From: Campylobacter armoricus
Lineage (GTDB): Bacteria > Campylobacterota > Campylobacteria > Campylobacterales > Campylobacteraceae
DNA: 64,000 nt
Assembly: GCF_013372105.1 (NCBI RefSeq)
Contig: NZ_CP053825.1
Coordinates: 62,001 to 126,000 of the forward strand
Direction of reading: 5' to 3'
How positions within the stretch are numbered: the stretch's first letter is position 1; the number at the start of each line of letters is the position of its first letter. The position numbers and the translations under genes were made by a program. Below the pieces are notes generated by a model that was given only the letters and a program-made list of their open reading frames with translations, was not told where the DNA came from and ran no database searches. Positions 47,804 to 56,920 of the stretch are shown here, piece by piece.

Positions 47804-48620
47804 AGCTAAATCCCATTTGTTTTAGTTTTTGTATATCTTTGCTAGGTTCTTCACCTTTAGTGGTAAGATAATCCCCTACCACTATAGCACTAGCTCCTGC
47901 ATTAAAAATTTCATATTGTCTTTCTTTTAGCACAACTTCTCTACCACCTGCTATCATAATATGTGTATTTGGTAAATCTTTTTTTGTATCTTTAATGATA
48001 TTTAATGCCTCATCAGGATTAAGCAAGTCTTGTTTTAGTTTTAAATTTTCATTAGGTATAAAAAAATTAATAGGCGAAGAAAAAGGATCAAGTTCTTTTA
48101 AACTTGCTCTAAAACTTTTTCTATCAGCCTCATTTTCTCCAAGTCCATAAATTCCACCACAGCAAAGCATTAATCCTGCTTCTTTAGCATAAAGATTAGT
48201 TTGAAATCTTTGCTCCCAAGTATGCGTAGAACAAATGTTTGGGAAAAATTCTTTAGAGGTTTCTAAGTTGTGATTGTAAGAAAAAATTCCCGCTTTTTTT
48301 AATTCTTTGAGTTGTTCTAAATTTGCTATACCATTACAAGCTATGAGTAAAAGTCCTTCTACTTCTTTTTGCACCGCGTGAGCTACTTTGCATACATACT
48401 CAAGTTTTTCATCATCAAGCCCAGCTCCAGCTGTAACCAAACAAAAACCTAAAGCTTCGTTTTTCTTAGCCATTTTAGCTTCTAAGATGATTTGGTCAAT
48501 ATCTTTTCTTTTGTATTTGTTGATATTAGTTTTTACATGAGCACTTTGAGTGCAGTATTTACAATCTTCCCCACACCCTCCACTTGCTATATTAGATATA
48601 GCACAAAGCATAATTTCCAT
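47784..48620 (-). CDS. bioB: Biotin synthase BioB
   Basis: BioB is the radical SAM enzyme that inserts sulfur into dethiobiotin. In 278 residues the SAM cluster motif is C-x3-C-x2-C in GEDCKYCTQSA, with further cluster Cys residues (FSYNHNLETS, MLCCGGIYGLGE) and IMIAGGREVVL. It is shorter than the E. coli protein (346), as in other Campylobacter. The start ATG at 48620 is one base after the topA stop. A second ATG at 48611 is an alternative. Confidence 0.95.
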   Translation of the reverse strand: MEIMLCAISNIASGGCGEDCKYCTQSAHVKTNINKYKRKDIDQIILEAKMAKKNEALGFCLVTAGAGLDDEKLEYVCKVAHAVQKEVEGLLLIACNGIANLEQLKELKKAGIFSYNHNLETSKEFFPNICSTHTWEQRFQTNLYAKEAGLMLCCGGIYGLGENEADRKSFRASLKELDPFSSPINFFIPNENLKLKQDLLNPDEALNIIKDTKKDLPNTHIMIAGGREVVLKERQYEIFNAGASAIVVGDYLTTKGEEPSKDIQKLKQMGFSFASGCH

Positions 48621-48621
48621 A

Positions 48622-50706
48622 TTAAATTTCCTTTTTGATTTTGCATTTTAAGCACTCTAAAAATGTGCCTTTTTTAAGCTCTTTGATAATCATAGTTTCA
48701 CCACATTCGCTACATCTTTCTTCACTTGGTTTATATTTGCTTATATAGTTGCATTTTGGATAAGCACTACACCCATAAAATTTACCACGCTTAGAAAAAC
48801 GCTCCACGATTTCACCTTCTTGACAACTTGGACATTTTACGCCTATGGTGTTGAGTTTTTTCTCGCTTTTTTCTTCATTTTGTGTTTCTTGTTTTAAATT
48901 TCTTGAGTATTTGCATTTTGGAAAATTTAAACAAGCCACAAATTCACCATATCTTCCTTTTCTTATAGCAAGTTCGCCTCCACAATCAGGGCAAGTTTCA
49001 TCTAATTTAGTGAAAGTTTTTTGGCTTTTTATATTTTTTTTACCCTCATCAATTTTTCTCATAAAAGGAAAATAAAACTCTCTTAAAACCTCTTGCCAGT
49101 CCATCTTGCCTTCTGCAATGATATCAAGCTTATCTTCCATTTTAGAAGTAAAATCACTATCTACTATATCACTAAAATTTTGCTCTAAAACTTCTGTTAC
49201 GACAAAGGCTATTTCATTAGGTATGATTTGCTTTTTATCTATATATACATACTCTCTTGCACTAAGTAAAGAAATAGTTGGAGCATAAGTAGAAGGGCGT
49301 CCTATGCCAAGATTTTCTAGTCTTTTTACAAGTCCAGCTTCTGAATATCTTGAAGGTGGTTCGGTAAAATGTGAGTTTAATTCTATATTTTGGATAAGAA
49401 GTGTATCTTCTATTTTTAAATTAGGTAAGATTTTATCTTTATCCATATCTCCATATACTTTATAATGTCCATCAAATAAAATTTTTCTACCACTTATTTT
49501 AAAACTTGCTTCGTTTGATTTTGCATAGACATTTTGAGTTTGAGATATCGCAGGATTCATCTGTGAAGCTAGGAAACGATTATAGATTAAAGTATATAAT
49601 CTTGCTTCATCTTTTTCTAAAAACTCATTTGCAAGTTTTGGGGTAAAGCTTAGATTAGTCGGTCTTATAGCTTCATGTGCTTCTTGAGCACCTTTGCTTT
49701 TAGTTGTATAAATATTTGCTTTGCTTGGTAAGTATTCTTTACCAAATTCATCTTTTATAAGTTTTCTCACTTCTTCTAGTGCTTCTTTGGCTATGTTTAA
49801 GCTATCTGTCCTCATATAAGTAATTACACCCATTACACCTTGGTGGGTTTTTACGCCCTCATAAAGCTTTTGAGCTATCATCATAGTTTTTTTAGGATTA
49901 AAACCTAGGCGATTGCTTGCGCTTTGTTGTAAGGTTGAAGTCATAAAAGGAGCTTGTGGGGCTATTTTTCTATCTTTGCTTTCTATATCTTTGATTTTAA
50001 AGCTAGCATTTTTACAAGCTTCAAAGATAAGTTTAGCTCTATCTTCATTGGTTATGCTTAATCTTTCTAATTTTTGGTTTTGAAATTCAATTAATTCAGC
50101 TTGCAAGTCTTTTTCAAAAACCATATCGATACTAAAGTATTTTAAAGGCACAAAAGCTTTGATTTCTCTTTCTCTATCGACTATGATTTTTAAAGCTGCA
50201 CTTTGCACACGCCCAGCACTTAGACCTTTTTGAATTTTTTGATTAAGCAAAGGACTTAGTTTATAACCTACTATGCGATCAAGTAAGCGTCTAGTTTGCT
50301 GGGCATTGACGCTATTTACATTTAAAGTTCTTGGATTTTTCAAAGCATTTTCTATAGCATTTTTAGTGATTTCATGAAAAACTATGCGTGGCAAGGAATT
50401 TTCATCTTTATTAATAGCCTTAGCTATATGATAAGCTATGGCTTCACCCTCGCGATCCTCATCGGTTGCAAGGTAGATAGTTTTAGCTTTTTTAGCTTTT
50501 TCTTTGAGCTCTTTTACTAAATTTGAATGATCATTTGAAATTCTATATTCTGGTTTAAAATTTTCATCTTCTATTTTTATACCAAAGCTTGTTTTGGGTA
50601 AATCTCTAATATGTCCTTTAGAAGCTATGACTTCATAGTCTTTGCCTAGAAAATTACCTATAGTTTTAGCTTTGGCAGGTGATTCTACTATGATTAAATT
50701 TTTCAT
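48622..50706 (-). CDS. topA: DNA topoisomerase I
   Basis: TopA relaxes negative supercoils. The 694-residue type IA enzyme begins with the TOPRIM domain (IVESPAKAKTIGNFLG and LATDEDREGEAIAYH), has the catalytic Tyr in GVITYMRTDS and SRYSEAGLVKRLENLGIGRPST, and ends with three zinc-ribbon modules (CPDCGGELAI, CPSCQEGEIV, CSECGETMII) that bind single-stranded DNA. It is first in a run topA-bioB-antiporter on the minus strand. Supercoiling affects sigma54/sigma28 promoters, but no direct link is claimed. Confidence 0.97.
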   Translation of the reverse strand: MKNLIIVESPAKAKTIGNFLGKDYEVIASKGHIRDLPKTSFGIKIEDENFKPEYRISNDHSNLVKELKEKAKKAKTIYLATDEDREGEAIAYHIAKAINKDENSLPRIVFHEITKNAIENALKNPRTLNVNSVNAQQTRRLLDRIVGYKLSPLLNQKIQKGLSAGRVQSAALKIIVDREREIKAFVPLKYFSIDMVFEKDLQAELIEFQNQKLERLSITNEDRAKLIFEACKNASFKIKDIESKDRKIAPQAPFMTSTLQQSASNRLGFNPKKTMMIAQKLYEGVKTHQGVMGVITYMRTDSLNIAKEALEEVRKLIKDEFGKEYLPSKANIYTTKSKGAQEAHEAIRPTNLSFTPKLANEFLEKDEARLYTLIYNRFLASQMNPAISQTQNVYAKSNEASFKISGRKILFDGHYKVYGDMDKDKILPNLKIEDTLLIQNIELNSHFTEPPSRYSEAGLVKRLENLGIGRPSTYAPTISLLSAREYVYIDKKQIIPNEIAFVVTEVLEQNFSDIVDSDFTSKMEDKLDIIAEGKMDWQEVLREFYFPFMRKIDEGKKNIKSQKTFTKLDETCPDCGGELAIRKGRYGEFVACLNFPKCKYSRNLKQETQNEEKSEKKLNTIGVKCPSCQEGEIVERFSKRGKFYGCSAYPKCNYISKYKPSEERCSECGETMIIKELKKGTFLECLKCKIKKEI

Positions 50707-50871
50707 TATTTTCCTTGTGAGGATTAAAATTAGTAAAAGTGTATAAAAAAAAAATAAATTTTTTGCTTATAAATAAAATCTTACCGATTAAAACAATAAT
50801 ACAATCAGTCTTTCTTTAGTATTTTAAAATATTGTTATAATATAAAAAACAAATACACAAGGGAAGATTTA

Positions 50872-52587
50872 ATGCTAAAAAGAAATTTAGAAAGCTTAGA
50901 ATTTACAAATAAACCTTTAAAAGAAAAAATTTTATCTTTAAAAGAAGAAGAATATATAAATATTTTTCCAAGTCAAATTCCTATCATACCATCTAAAGAA
51001 GCCTTGAGTATGCCAAATATATTTTTTTGTGGCATAGGTGAAGGGCTTTTTTTAAAAAAATTGATTAATAAACATATTTTTATTTTTGATAAGGTTGAAT
51101 TTTTTGCTAGTGTTTTAAGTAAGATTGATTTAAGTATGGAGCTTTCAAGCGGGAAAATTTATCTTTGTGATATAGAAGAAAAAAGGCTAGAAGAGCAGCT
51201 TTGCTTGCTTTTTTCTCAAAAGGATTGTTTTGAGTATTTAGGTCTTTTTAAGCTTTTATCTTATAGTGAATTTTATGAGCAAAGTGCTATGTTTGATTTT
51301 GTTTATAATATGTGTTTGAGTGTGATAAAAAGAGTGGTTGGAAATGTCGATACAAGCTTTACTATGGATGCTAAAATTTACAAGCAATTTTTAGCTAATA
51401 TCCCTAGTATTCTTGAGAATATACCTTTTCAAAGATTTATTTATGAAAATAAAGCTAAAAATAAAAGTGTTATTGTAGTTTGTGCTGGACCTTCTTTGAA
51501 TAAACAACTTGAGCTTTTAAAAGCTTACCAAGATGATTATGTGATTTTTTCTTTGGATGCTACTTATAAGACTTTACTTAAAAATGAAATTTATCCAGAT
51601 TTTGTTTTTTCTATGGATATTTATGAACAATGTATTTGTTTTTATGAAAATTTACCATCAAATAAAAAAGAACCAATATACATTGTAAGTTGTGCTGTAG
51701 ATAAATCTTTGATGAAAATTTTAGAAAAAAAAGAAAATAAAATTTTTATTTTAAAAAATTTAGATTATCAGCAAAAATTGAATTTAAATGAATTTGGGTA
51801 TTTAGACATAGGCATCAATGTGGCTCATTTTGCTTACTCTTTTGCTATTGCTTTGGGTTTTGCTAATGTTATTATGATAGGGCAAGATTTAGCTTTTAAT
51901 GAAAAAGGCAATTCTCATGCAGATACCAGTGCTTTTACTTTTCATGATGTAGAAGCAGCTGAACATAAGGCTACAAAACTTGAAGTTTTAGCTTATGGTA
52001 AATCAGGATTTGTTCAAACTCATATAGGCTGGGATGAATTTAGAAAACGATTAGAAGTTTTATTTTTATCTCATCCTAATGTGAATTTTTATAATGCTAC
52101 TGAAGGTGGAGCTTTTATTGATTATACTAAAGAGATTAGTTTTAAAGAAATTTTAGAAAAATTAAAAGATAAAAAACAAGATTTTATTTTACCTAATGCT
52201 CTAAGCGTTAATAGACAAAAAAAATACCTAAACAAAGTTTTAGAACTTTTGCAAAAAGATTTTTCAGAATTACAAAATTTAAACGATGATGCTACAAAAC
52301 TTTTAAGTGTTTTGCAAAATTGCAAAGAAACTAATGCCAATTTAGCATTTGAAACCATCTTAGACTTGATTTTAAAATTTAATACCCTTTTAGATGAAGC
52401 TAAAATTTTACAAAGTTTTATGTATAAGCCTTTATTTTATCATAGAGGTTTTTTTAATGCTAGTTTATACCAAGATCCACAAAATGCTTTAGACAAATAC
52501 ATAGACTTTTTAAAAATTTTTATAGAATTTAGTAGTTTAAGTCTTGAAGCTATATCTCAAGCTAAGCAAAAATACAAATTTTCTTAA
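50872..52587 (+). CDS. maf: Motility accessory factor (Maf family, DUF115)
   Basis: A 571-residue member of the Maf/DUF115 family, needed in C. jejuni and relatives for adding pseudaminic or legionaminic acid to flagellins. The core shows VVCAGPSLNKQLELLKAY, the segment PDFVFSMD, MIGQDLAFNEKGNSHAD and NATEGGAFIDYT. It differs from the four minus-strand mafs at most positions, so it is an older paralogue. It lies directly upstream of flaA with an 83-base gap containing the flaA promoter. Confidence 0.92.
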   Translation: MLKRNLESLEFTNKPLKEKILSLKEEEYINIFPSQIPIIPSKEALSMPNIFFCGIGEGLFLKKLINKHIFIFDKVEFFASVLSKIDLSMELSSGKIYLCDIEEKRLEEQLCLLFSQKDCFEYLGLFKLLSYSEFYEQSAMFDFVYNMCLSVIKRVVGNVDTSFTMDAKIYKQFLANIPSILENIPFQRFIYENKAKNKSVIVVCAGPSLNKQLELLKAYQDDYVIFSLDATYKTLLKNEIYPDFVFSMDIYEQCICFYENLPSNKKEPIYIVSCAVDKSLMKILEKKENKIFILKNLDYQQKLNLNEFGYLDIGINVAHFAYSFAIALGFANVIMIGQDLAFNEKGNSHADTSAFTFHDVEAAEHKATKLEVLAYGKSGFVQTHIGWDEFRKRLEVLFLSHPNVNFYNATEGGAFIDYTKEISFKEILEKLKDKKQDFILPNALSVNRQKKYLNKVLELLQKDFSELQNLNDDATKLLSVLQNCKETNANLAFETILDLILKFNTLLDEAKILQSFMYKPLFYHRGFFNASLYQDPQNALDKYIDFLKIFIEFSSLSLEAISQAKQKYKFS

Positions 52588-52592
52588 AAATA

Positions 52593-52619
52593 TAAATTTT
52601 TTTTATACTTTTACGATAT
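52593..52619 (+). promoter_or_regulatory. Sigma28 promoter of flaA
   Basis: TAAATTTT (52593-52600), 13 bases, CGATAT (52614-52619). The -10 box agrees with the Campylobacter flaA promoter. The leader of about 45 bases ends in AAAAGGA before the ATG. Spacing equals that of the two small RNA promoters in this window. Confidence 0.85.
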
Positions 52620-52670
52620 GGTTTTTGTAAATCGCATGGAAGCGATTAAGATTATTTAAAAGGATTTAAA

Positions 52671-54392
52671 ATGGGATTTCGTATAAACACTAATGTGGCA
52701 TCTTTGAATGCTCAAGCAAATGCAAATTTAAACTCAAGAGCTTTAGATACTTCTCTAAGCAGACTTAGTTCAGGTCTTAGAATCAACTCTGCAGCTGATG
52801 ATGCTTCAGGTATGGCTATTGCTGATAGCTTAAGATCACAAGCTAATACTTTAGGCCAAGCTATAAATAATGGTAATGATGCTTTAGGTATCTTACAAAC
52901 TGCTGATAAAGCTATGGATGAGCAACTTAAAATCTTAGATACCATTAAAGTAAAAGCTACTCAAGCAGCTCAAGATGGACAAAGCACAAAAACAAGAAAT
53001 ATGCTTCAAGCTGATATCAATCGTTTGATGGAAGAACTTGATAATATAGCAAATACTACAGCTTTTAATGGTAAGCAACTTTTAAGTGGTGGTTTTACTA
53101 ATCAAGAATTCCAAATAGGTGCTCAATCAAATCAAACCATAAAAGCTACTATAGGTGCTACTCAATCAAGCAAAATCGGTGTTACTAGATTTGAAACTGG
53201 TTCTGCTGCTAAAAGTAGTGGTATAGCTCAACTTACTATTAAAAATTACAATGGTATAGATGATTTTAAATTCCAACCAGTGATAATTTCTACTTCAGTA
53301 GGAACAGGGCTTGGTGCTTTAGCTGAAGAGATTAATAGAAATGCTGATAAAACTGGTATTAGAGCAAATTTCTTAGTGCAAACTACAGGCGTAGGTCCTA
53401 TAAAAGCTGGAAAAACAGATAAAGACTTTACTATTAATGGAGTAAAAATTGGTGAAGTAGAATACAAAGATGGTGATGAAAATGGAGCTTTGATTTCAGC
53501 TATAAATTCAGTTAAAGATACTACAGGGGTAGAAGCTTCTAAAGATGCTAATGGTAGATTAGTGCTTAACTCAAGAGATGGTAGAGGTATTAAAATCGAA
53601 GGTAGTATAGGAGCAGGTGCAGGTATTTTAGCAAAAGATAAAGAAAATTATGGTCGTTTATCTTTAGTGAAAAATGATGGTAAAGATATATTAATCTCAG
53701 GAACTGGACTTGAAGCTATTGGTATGGGTGCAGGAGATATGATTTCTCAAGCATCAGTTTCACTAAGAGAATCAAAAGGAAATATCGACACCAATGTAGC
53801 TGATGCTATGGGCTTTAATGCTTATAAGGGTGGTGGTAGAATGATAGTTACCTACTCATCTGTTTCTGCTTTTATGAGTGCTGCTGGAAGTGGTATGAGT
53901 GCAGGTTCAGGATTTTCTGTAGGTAGTGGTAAAGATATGTCTAAGCTTTATAATTCTACTGAAGCTTTAGCTTTTGTAACAGCTTTTTCGGCAGCATTTG
54001 GAGTGAGTGCCAAAGGTGATGGTTCTTCTCAGTTTGCAAATTTTGGACATTCTGATGCAAGCATAAAAGATATAGCCGCAAAGGATCAACAAGCAGGTGT
54101 TACTACACTCAAAGGTGCTATGGCTGTGATGGATATAGCTGAAACTGCTATTACTAATCTAGATCAAATTAGAGCTGATTTAGGTTCGGTGCAAAATCAA
54201 ATCACTGCTACATTAAACAATATCAGTGTAACTCAAGTAAATATCAAATCAGCTGAATCAAACATTAGAGATGTGGATTTTGCGGCTGAAAGTGCAAACT
54301 TTGCTAAATTTAATATCTTAGCACAAAGTGGATCTTATGCTATGAGTCAGGCTAATGCTGTGCAACAAAATGTAATGAGATTATTACAATAA
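52671..54392 (+). CDS. flaA: Major flagellin FlaA
   Basis: FlaA is the main filament subunit, exported by the flagellar type III system. The 573-residue protein has the conserved D0/D1 ends ([61 protein letters not shown]) around a variable D2/D3 centre rich in Ser and Thr, the usual O-glycosylation targets. The sigma28 promoter and first position identify it as flaA. A T-rich terminator follows. Long stretches are identical or nearly so to flaB. Confidence 0.96.
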   Translation: MGFRINTNVASLNAQANANLNSRALDTSLSRLSSGLRINSAADDASGMAIADSLRSQANTLGQAINNGNDALGILQTADKAMDEQLKILDTIKVKATQAAQDGQSTKTRNMLQADINRLMEELDNIANTTAFNGKQLLSGGFTNQEFQIGAQSNQTIKATIGATQSSKIGVTRFETGSAAKSSGIAQLTIKNYNGIDDFKFQPVIISTSVGTGLGALAEEINRNADKTGIRANFLVQTTGVGPIKAGKTDKDFTINGVKIGEVEYKDGDENGALISAINSVKDTTGVEASKDANGRLVLNSRDGRGIKIEGSIGAGAGILAKDKENYGRLSLVKNDGKDILISGTGLEAIGMGAGDMISQASVSLRESKGNIDTNVADAMGFNAYKGGGRMIVTYSSVSAFMSAAGSGMSAGSGFSVGSGKDMSKLYNSTEALAFVTAFSAAFGVSAKGDGSSQFANFGHSDASIKDIAAKDQQAGVTTLKGAMAVMDIAETAITNLDQIRADLGSVQNQITATLNNISVTQVNIKSAESNIRDVDFAAESANFAKFNILAQSGSYAMSQANAVQQNVMRLLQ

Positions 54393-54404
54393 TTAAGAAA
54401 TCCA

Positions 54405-54433
54405 AAACACCTTGAAAATTTTTCAAGGTGTTT
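54405..54433 (+). terminator. flaA terminator
   Basis: AAACACCTTGAAAA pairs with TTTTCAAGGTGTTT across one or a few loop bases. Its last TTT is also the first three bases of the tandem array. Confidence 0.85.
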
Positions 54434-55127
54434 GAAACTTTTATTTGAAACTTTATTTGAAACTTTTATTTGAAACTTTTATTTGAAACTTTTATTTGAA
54501 ACTTTTATTTGAAACTTTTATTTGAAACTTTTATTTGAAACTTTTATTTGAAACTTTTATTTGAAACTTTTATTTGAAACTTTTATTTGAAACTTTTATT
54601 TGAAACTTTTATTTGAAACTTTTATTTGAAACTTTTATTTGAAACTTTTATTTGAAACTTTTATTTGAAACTTTTATTTGAAACTTTTATTTGAAACTTT
54701 TATTTGAAACTTTTATTTGAAACTTTTATTTGAAACTTTTATTTGAAACTTTTATTTGAAACTTTTATTTGAAACTTTTATTTGAAACTTTTATTTGAAA
54801 CTTTTATTTGAAACTTTTATTTGAAACTTTTATTTGAAACTTTTATTTGAAACTTTTATTTGAAACTTTTATTTGAAACTTTATTTGAAACTTTTATTTG
54901 AAACTTTTATTTGAAACTTTTATTTGAAACTTTTATTTGAAACTTTTATTTGAAACTTTTATTTGAAACTTTTATTTGAAACTTTTATTTGAAACTTTTA
55001 TTTGAAACTTTTATTTGAAACTTTTATTTGAAACTTTTATTTGAAACTTTTATTTGAAACTTTTATTTGAAACTTTTATTTGAAACTTTTATTTGAAACT
55101 TTTATTTGAAACTTTTATTTGAAACTT
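54431..55127. repeat. 13-bp tandem repeat array between flaA and flaB
   Basis: The unit TTTGAAACTTTTA repeats from 54431 in an almost perfect series: units 1 and 3-34 and 36-53 are 13 bases, while units 2 (54444) and 35 (54872) lack one T. The final partial unit (from 55118) runs into GGAACG, the -24 box of flaB. By counting there are 53 complete units plus a partial one. No unit contains other substitutions that I can see. All frames are soon blocked by TGA or TAA, so it is not coding. It fills nearly the entire flaA-flaB gap, which is only about 200 bases in C. jejuni as I recall. Confidence 0.95.
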
Positions 55128-55142
55128 GGAACGATTATTGCT
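55126..55142 (+). promoter_or_regulatory. Sigma54 promoter of flaB
   Basis: TTGGAACGATTATTGCT: GG at 55128-55129 and GC at 55140-55141, exactly 10 bases apart. The predicted transcription start is at about 55153, so the leader is only about 27 bases. The TT before GG still belongs to the last tandem repeat unit. Confidence 0.88.
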
Positions 55143-55152
55143 TTTACTTTTT

Positions 55153-55175
55153 TTAAGCAATATTTTGAAAGGATT
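55153..55175 (+). promoter_or_regulatory. Predicted small-RNA target site in the flaB leader
   Basis: These 23 bases, from the predicted 5' end through the ribosome-binding site (AAAGGA), pair with bases 7438-7461 of the small RNA (and the same part of copy A) with one bulged base and one G-U pair. Binding would cover the ribosome-binding site and also protect or expose the 5' end. Confidence 0.65.
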
Positions 55176-55179
55176 TAAA

Positions 55180-56889
55180 ATGGGTTTTAGAATAAACACC
55201 AACATAGGTGCAATGAATGCACATGCAAATTCAACTATCACAGCAAGAGAATTAGATAAATCTCTAAGTAGACTTAGTTCAGGTCTTAGAATCAACTCTG
55301 CAGCTGATGATGCTTCAGGTATGGCTATTGCTGATAGTTTAAGATCACAAGCTGCCACTTTAGGTCAAGCTATAAATAATGGTAATGATGCTATAGGTAT
55401 CTTACAAACTGCTGATAAAGCTATGGATGAGCAACTTAAAATCTTAGATACCATTAAAGTAAAAGCTACTCAAGCAGCTCAAGATGGACAAAGCACAAAA
55501 ACAAGAAATATGCTTCAAGCTGATATCAATCGTTTGATGGAAGAACTTGATAATATAGCAAATACTACAGCTTTCAATGGTAAGCAACTTTTAAGTGGAA
55601 ATTTTGTTAATCAAGAATTCCAAATGGGTGCTCAATCAAATCAAACCATAAAAGCTACTATAGGACCAACTCAATCAAGCAAAATCGGTGTTACTAGATT
55701 TGAAACTGGTTCTGCTGCTAAAAGTAGTGGTATAGCTCAACTTACTATTAAAAATTATAACGGAGTTGATGATTTTAAATTCCAACCAGTAGTGATTTCT
55801 ACTTCAGTAGGAACAGGGCTTGGTGCTTTAGCTGAAGAGATTAATAGGGTAGCTGATAAAACTGGAGTTAGAGCAAATTTCTTAGTGCAAACTACAGGCG
55901 TAGGTCCTATAAAAGGTGGAACTACGAGTGATGATTTTAAAATCAATGGTGTTGTTATAGGTAAGATAGAATACAAAGATAGTGATGAAAATGGAGCTTT
56001 GGTTGCTGCTATAAATTCAGTTAAAGATACTACAGGGGTAGAAGCTTCAAGAGACCCTAATGGAAGACTTGTATTAAATTCAAGAGATGGTAGAGGTATC
56101 AAAATAGAAGGAGATATGGGTCCTGGTGCAGGTATTTTAGCAAAAGATAAAGAAAATTATGGTCGTTTATCTTTAGTGAAAAATGATGGTAAAGATATAT
56201 TAATCTCAGGAACTGGACTTGAAGCTATTGGTATGGGTGCAGGAGATATGATTTCTCAAGCATCAGTTTCACTAAGAGAATCAAAAGGTAGAATTGATAC
56301 CAATGTAGCTGATGCTATGGGCTTTAATGCTTATAAGGGTGGTGGTAGAATGATAGTTACCTACTCATCTGTTTCTGCTTTTATGAGTGCTGCTGGAAGT
56401 GGTATGAGTGCAGGTTCAGGATTTTCTGTAGGTAGTGGTAAAAATATGTCTTTAGTATATAACTCTACCGATGCTTTAGCTTTTGTAACAGCTTTTTCGG
56501 CAGCATTTGGAGTGAGTGCGGCTGGTGATGGTTCTTCTCAGTTTGCAAATTTTGTAGCAACTGCAAATATAGCAGGTAAAGATCAAACACCAGGTGTTAC
56601 TACACTCAAAGGTGCTATGGCTGTGATGGATATAGTTGAAACTGCTACGGCAAATTTAGATGCTATTAGGGCTGATATAGGTTCGGTGCAAAATCAAATC
56701 ACTGCTACATTAAACAATATTAGTGTAACTCAAGTAAATATCAAATCAGCTGAATCAAACATTAGAGATGTGGATTTTGCGGCTGAAAGTGCGAATTTTT
56801 CTAAATACAATATCTTAGCACAAAGTGGATCTTATGCTATGAGTCAGGCTAATGCTGTGCAACAAAATGTTTTAAAACTTTTACAATAA
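55180..56889 (+). CDS. flaB: Minor flagellin FlaB
   Basis: FlaB is the second filament subunit, found mainly near the hook. The 569-residue product has the same D0/D1 ends as FlaA ([34 protein letters not shown]) and a centre that differs at scattered blocks. I place the start at the ATG at 55180, after AAAGGA; an in-frame TTG at 55126 lies inside the promoter. The sigma54 promoter and second position identify it as flaB. A bidirectional terminator follows. Confidence 0.96.
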   Translation: MGFRINTNIGAMNAHANSTITARELDKSLSRLSSGLRINSAADDASGMAIADSLRSQAATLGQAINNGNDAIGILQTADKAMDEQLKILDTIKVKATQAAQDGQSTKTRNMLQADINRLMEELDNIANTTAFNGKQLLSGNFVNQEFQMGAQSNQTIKATIGPTQSSKIGVTRFETGSAAKSSGIAQLTIKNYNGVDDFKFQPVVISTSVGTGLGALAEEINRVADKTGVRANFLVQTTGVGPIKGGTTSDDFKINGVVIGKIEYKDSDENGALVAAINSVKDTTGVEASRDPNGRLVLNSRDGRGIKIEGDMGPGAGILAKDKENYGRLSLVKNDGKDILISGTGLEAIGMGAGDMISQASVSLRESKGRIDTNVADAMGFNAYKGGGRMIVTYSSVSAFMSAAGSGMSAGSGFSVGSGKNMSLVYNSTDALAFVTAFSAAFGVSAAGDGSSQFANFVATANIAGKDQTPGVTTLKGAMAVMDIVETATANLDAIRADIGSVQNQITATLNNISVTQVNIKSAESNIRDVDFAAESANFSKYNILAQSGSYAMSQANAVQQNVLKLLQ

Positions 56890-56892
56890 TCC

Positions 56893-56920
56893 TAAAAGCG
56901 AGTATAAAAACTCGCTTTTA
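56893..56920. terminator. Bidirectional terminator between flaB and maf
   Basis: TAAAAGCGAGT (56893-56903) pairs with ACTCGCTTTTA (56910-56920). It ends both flaB and the convergent maf operon, overlapping the last maf bases. Confidence 0.85.

Noticed and set aside
54431-55127. CRISPR array
   Set aside because: The 13-base units are directly adjoining with no spacers, and no cas gene is near. It is a simple tandem repeat.
55089-55358. Antisense gene at the flaB start
   Set aside because: Mirror frame of flagellin coding bases plus repeat; the same shadow occurs at flaA (52712-52945).
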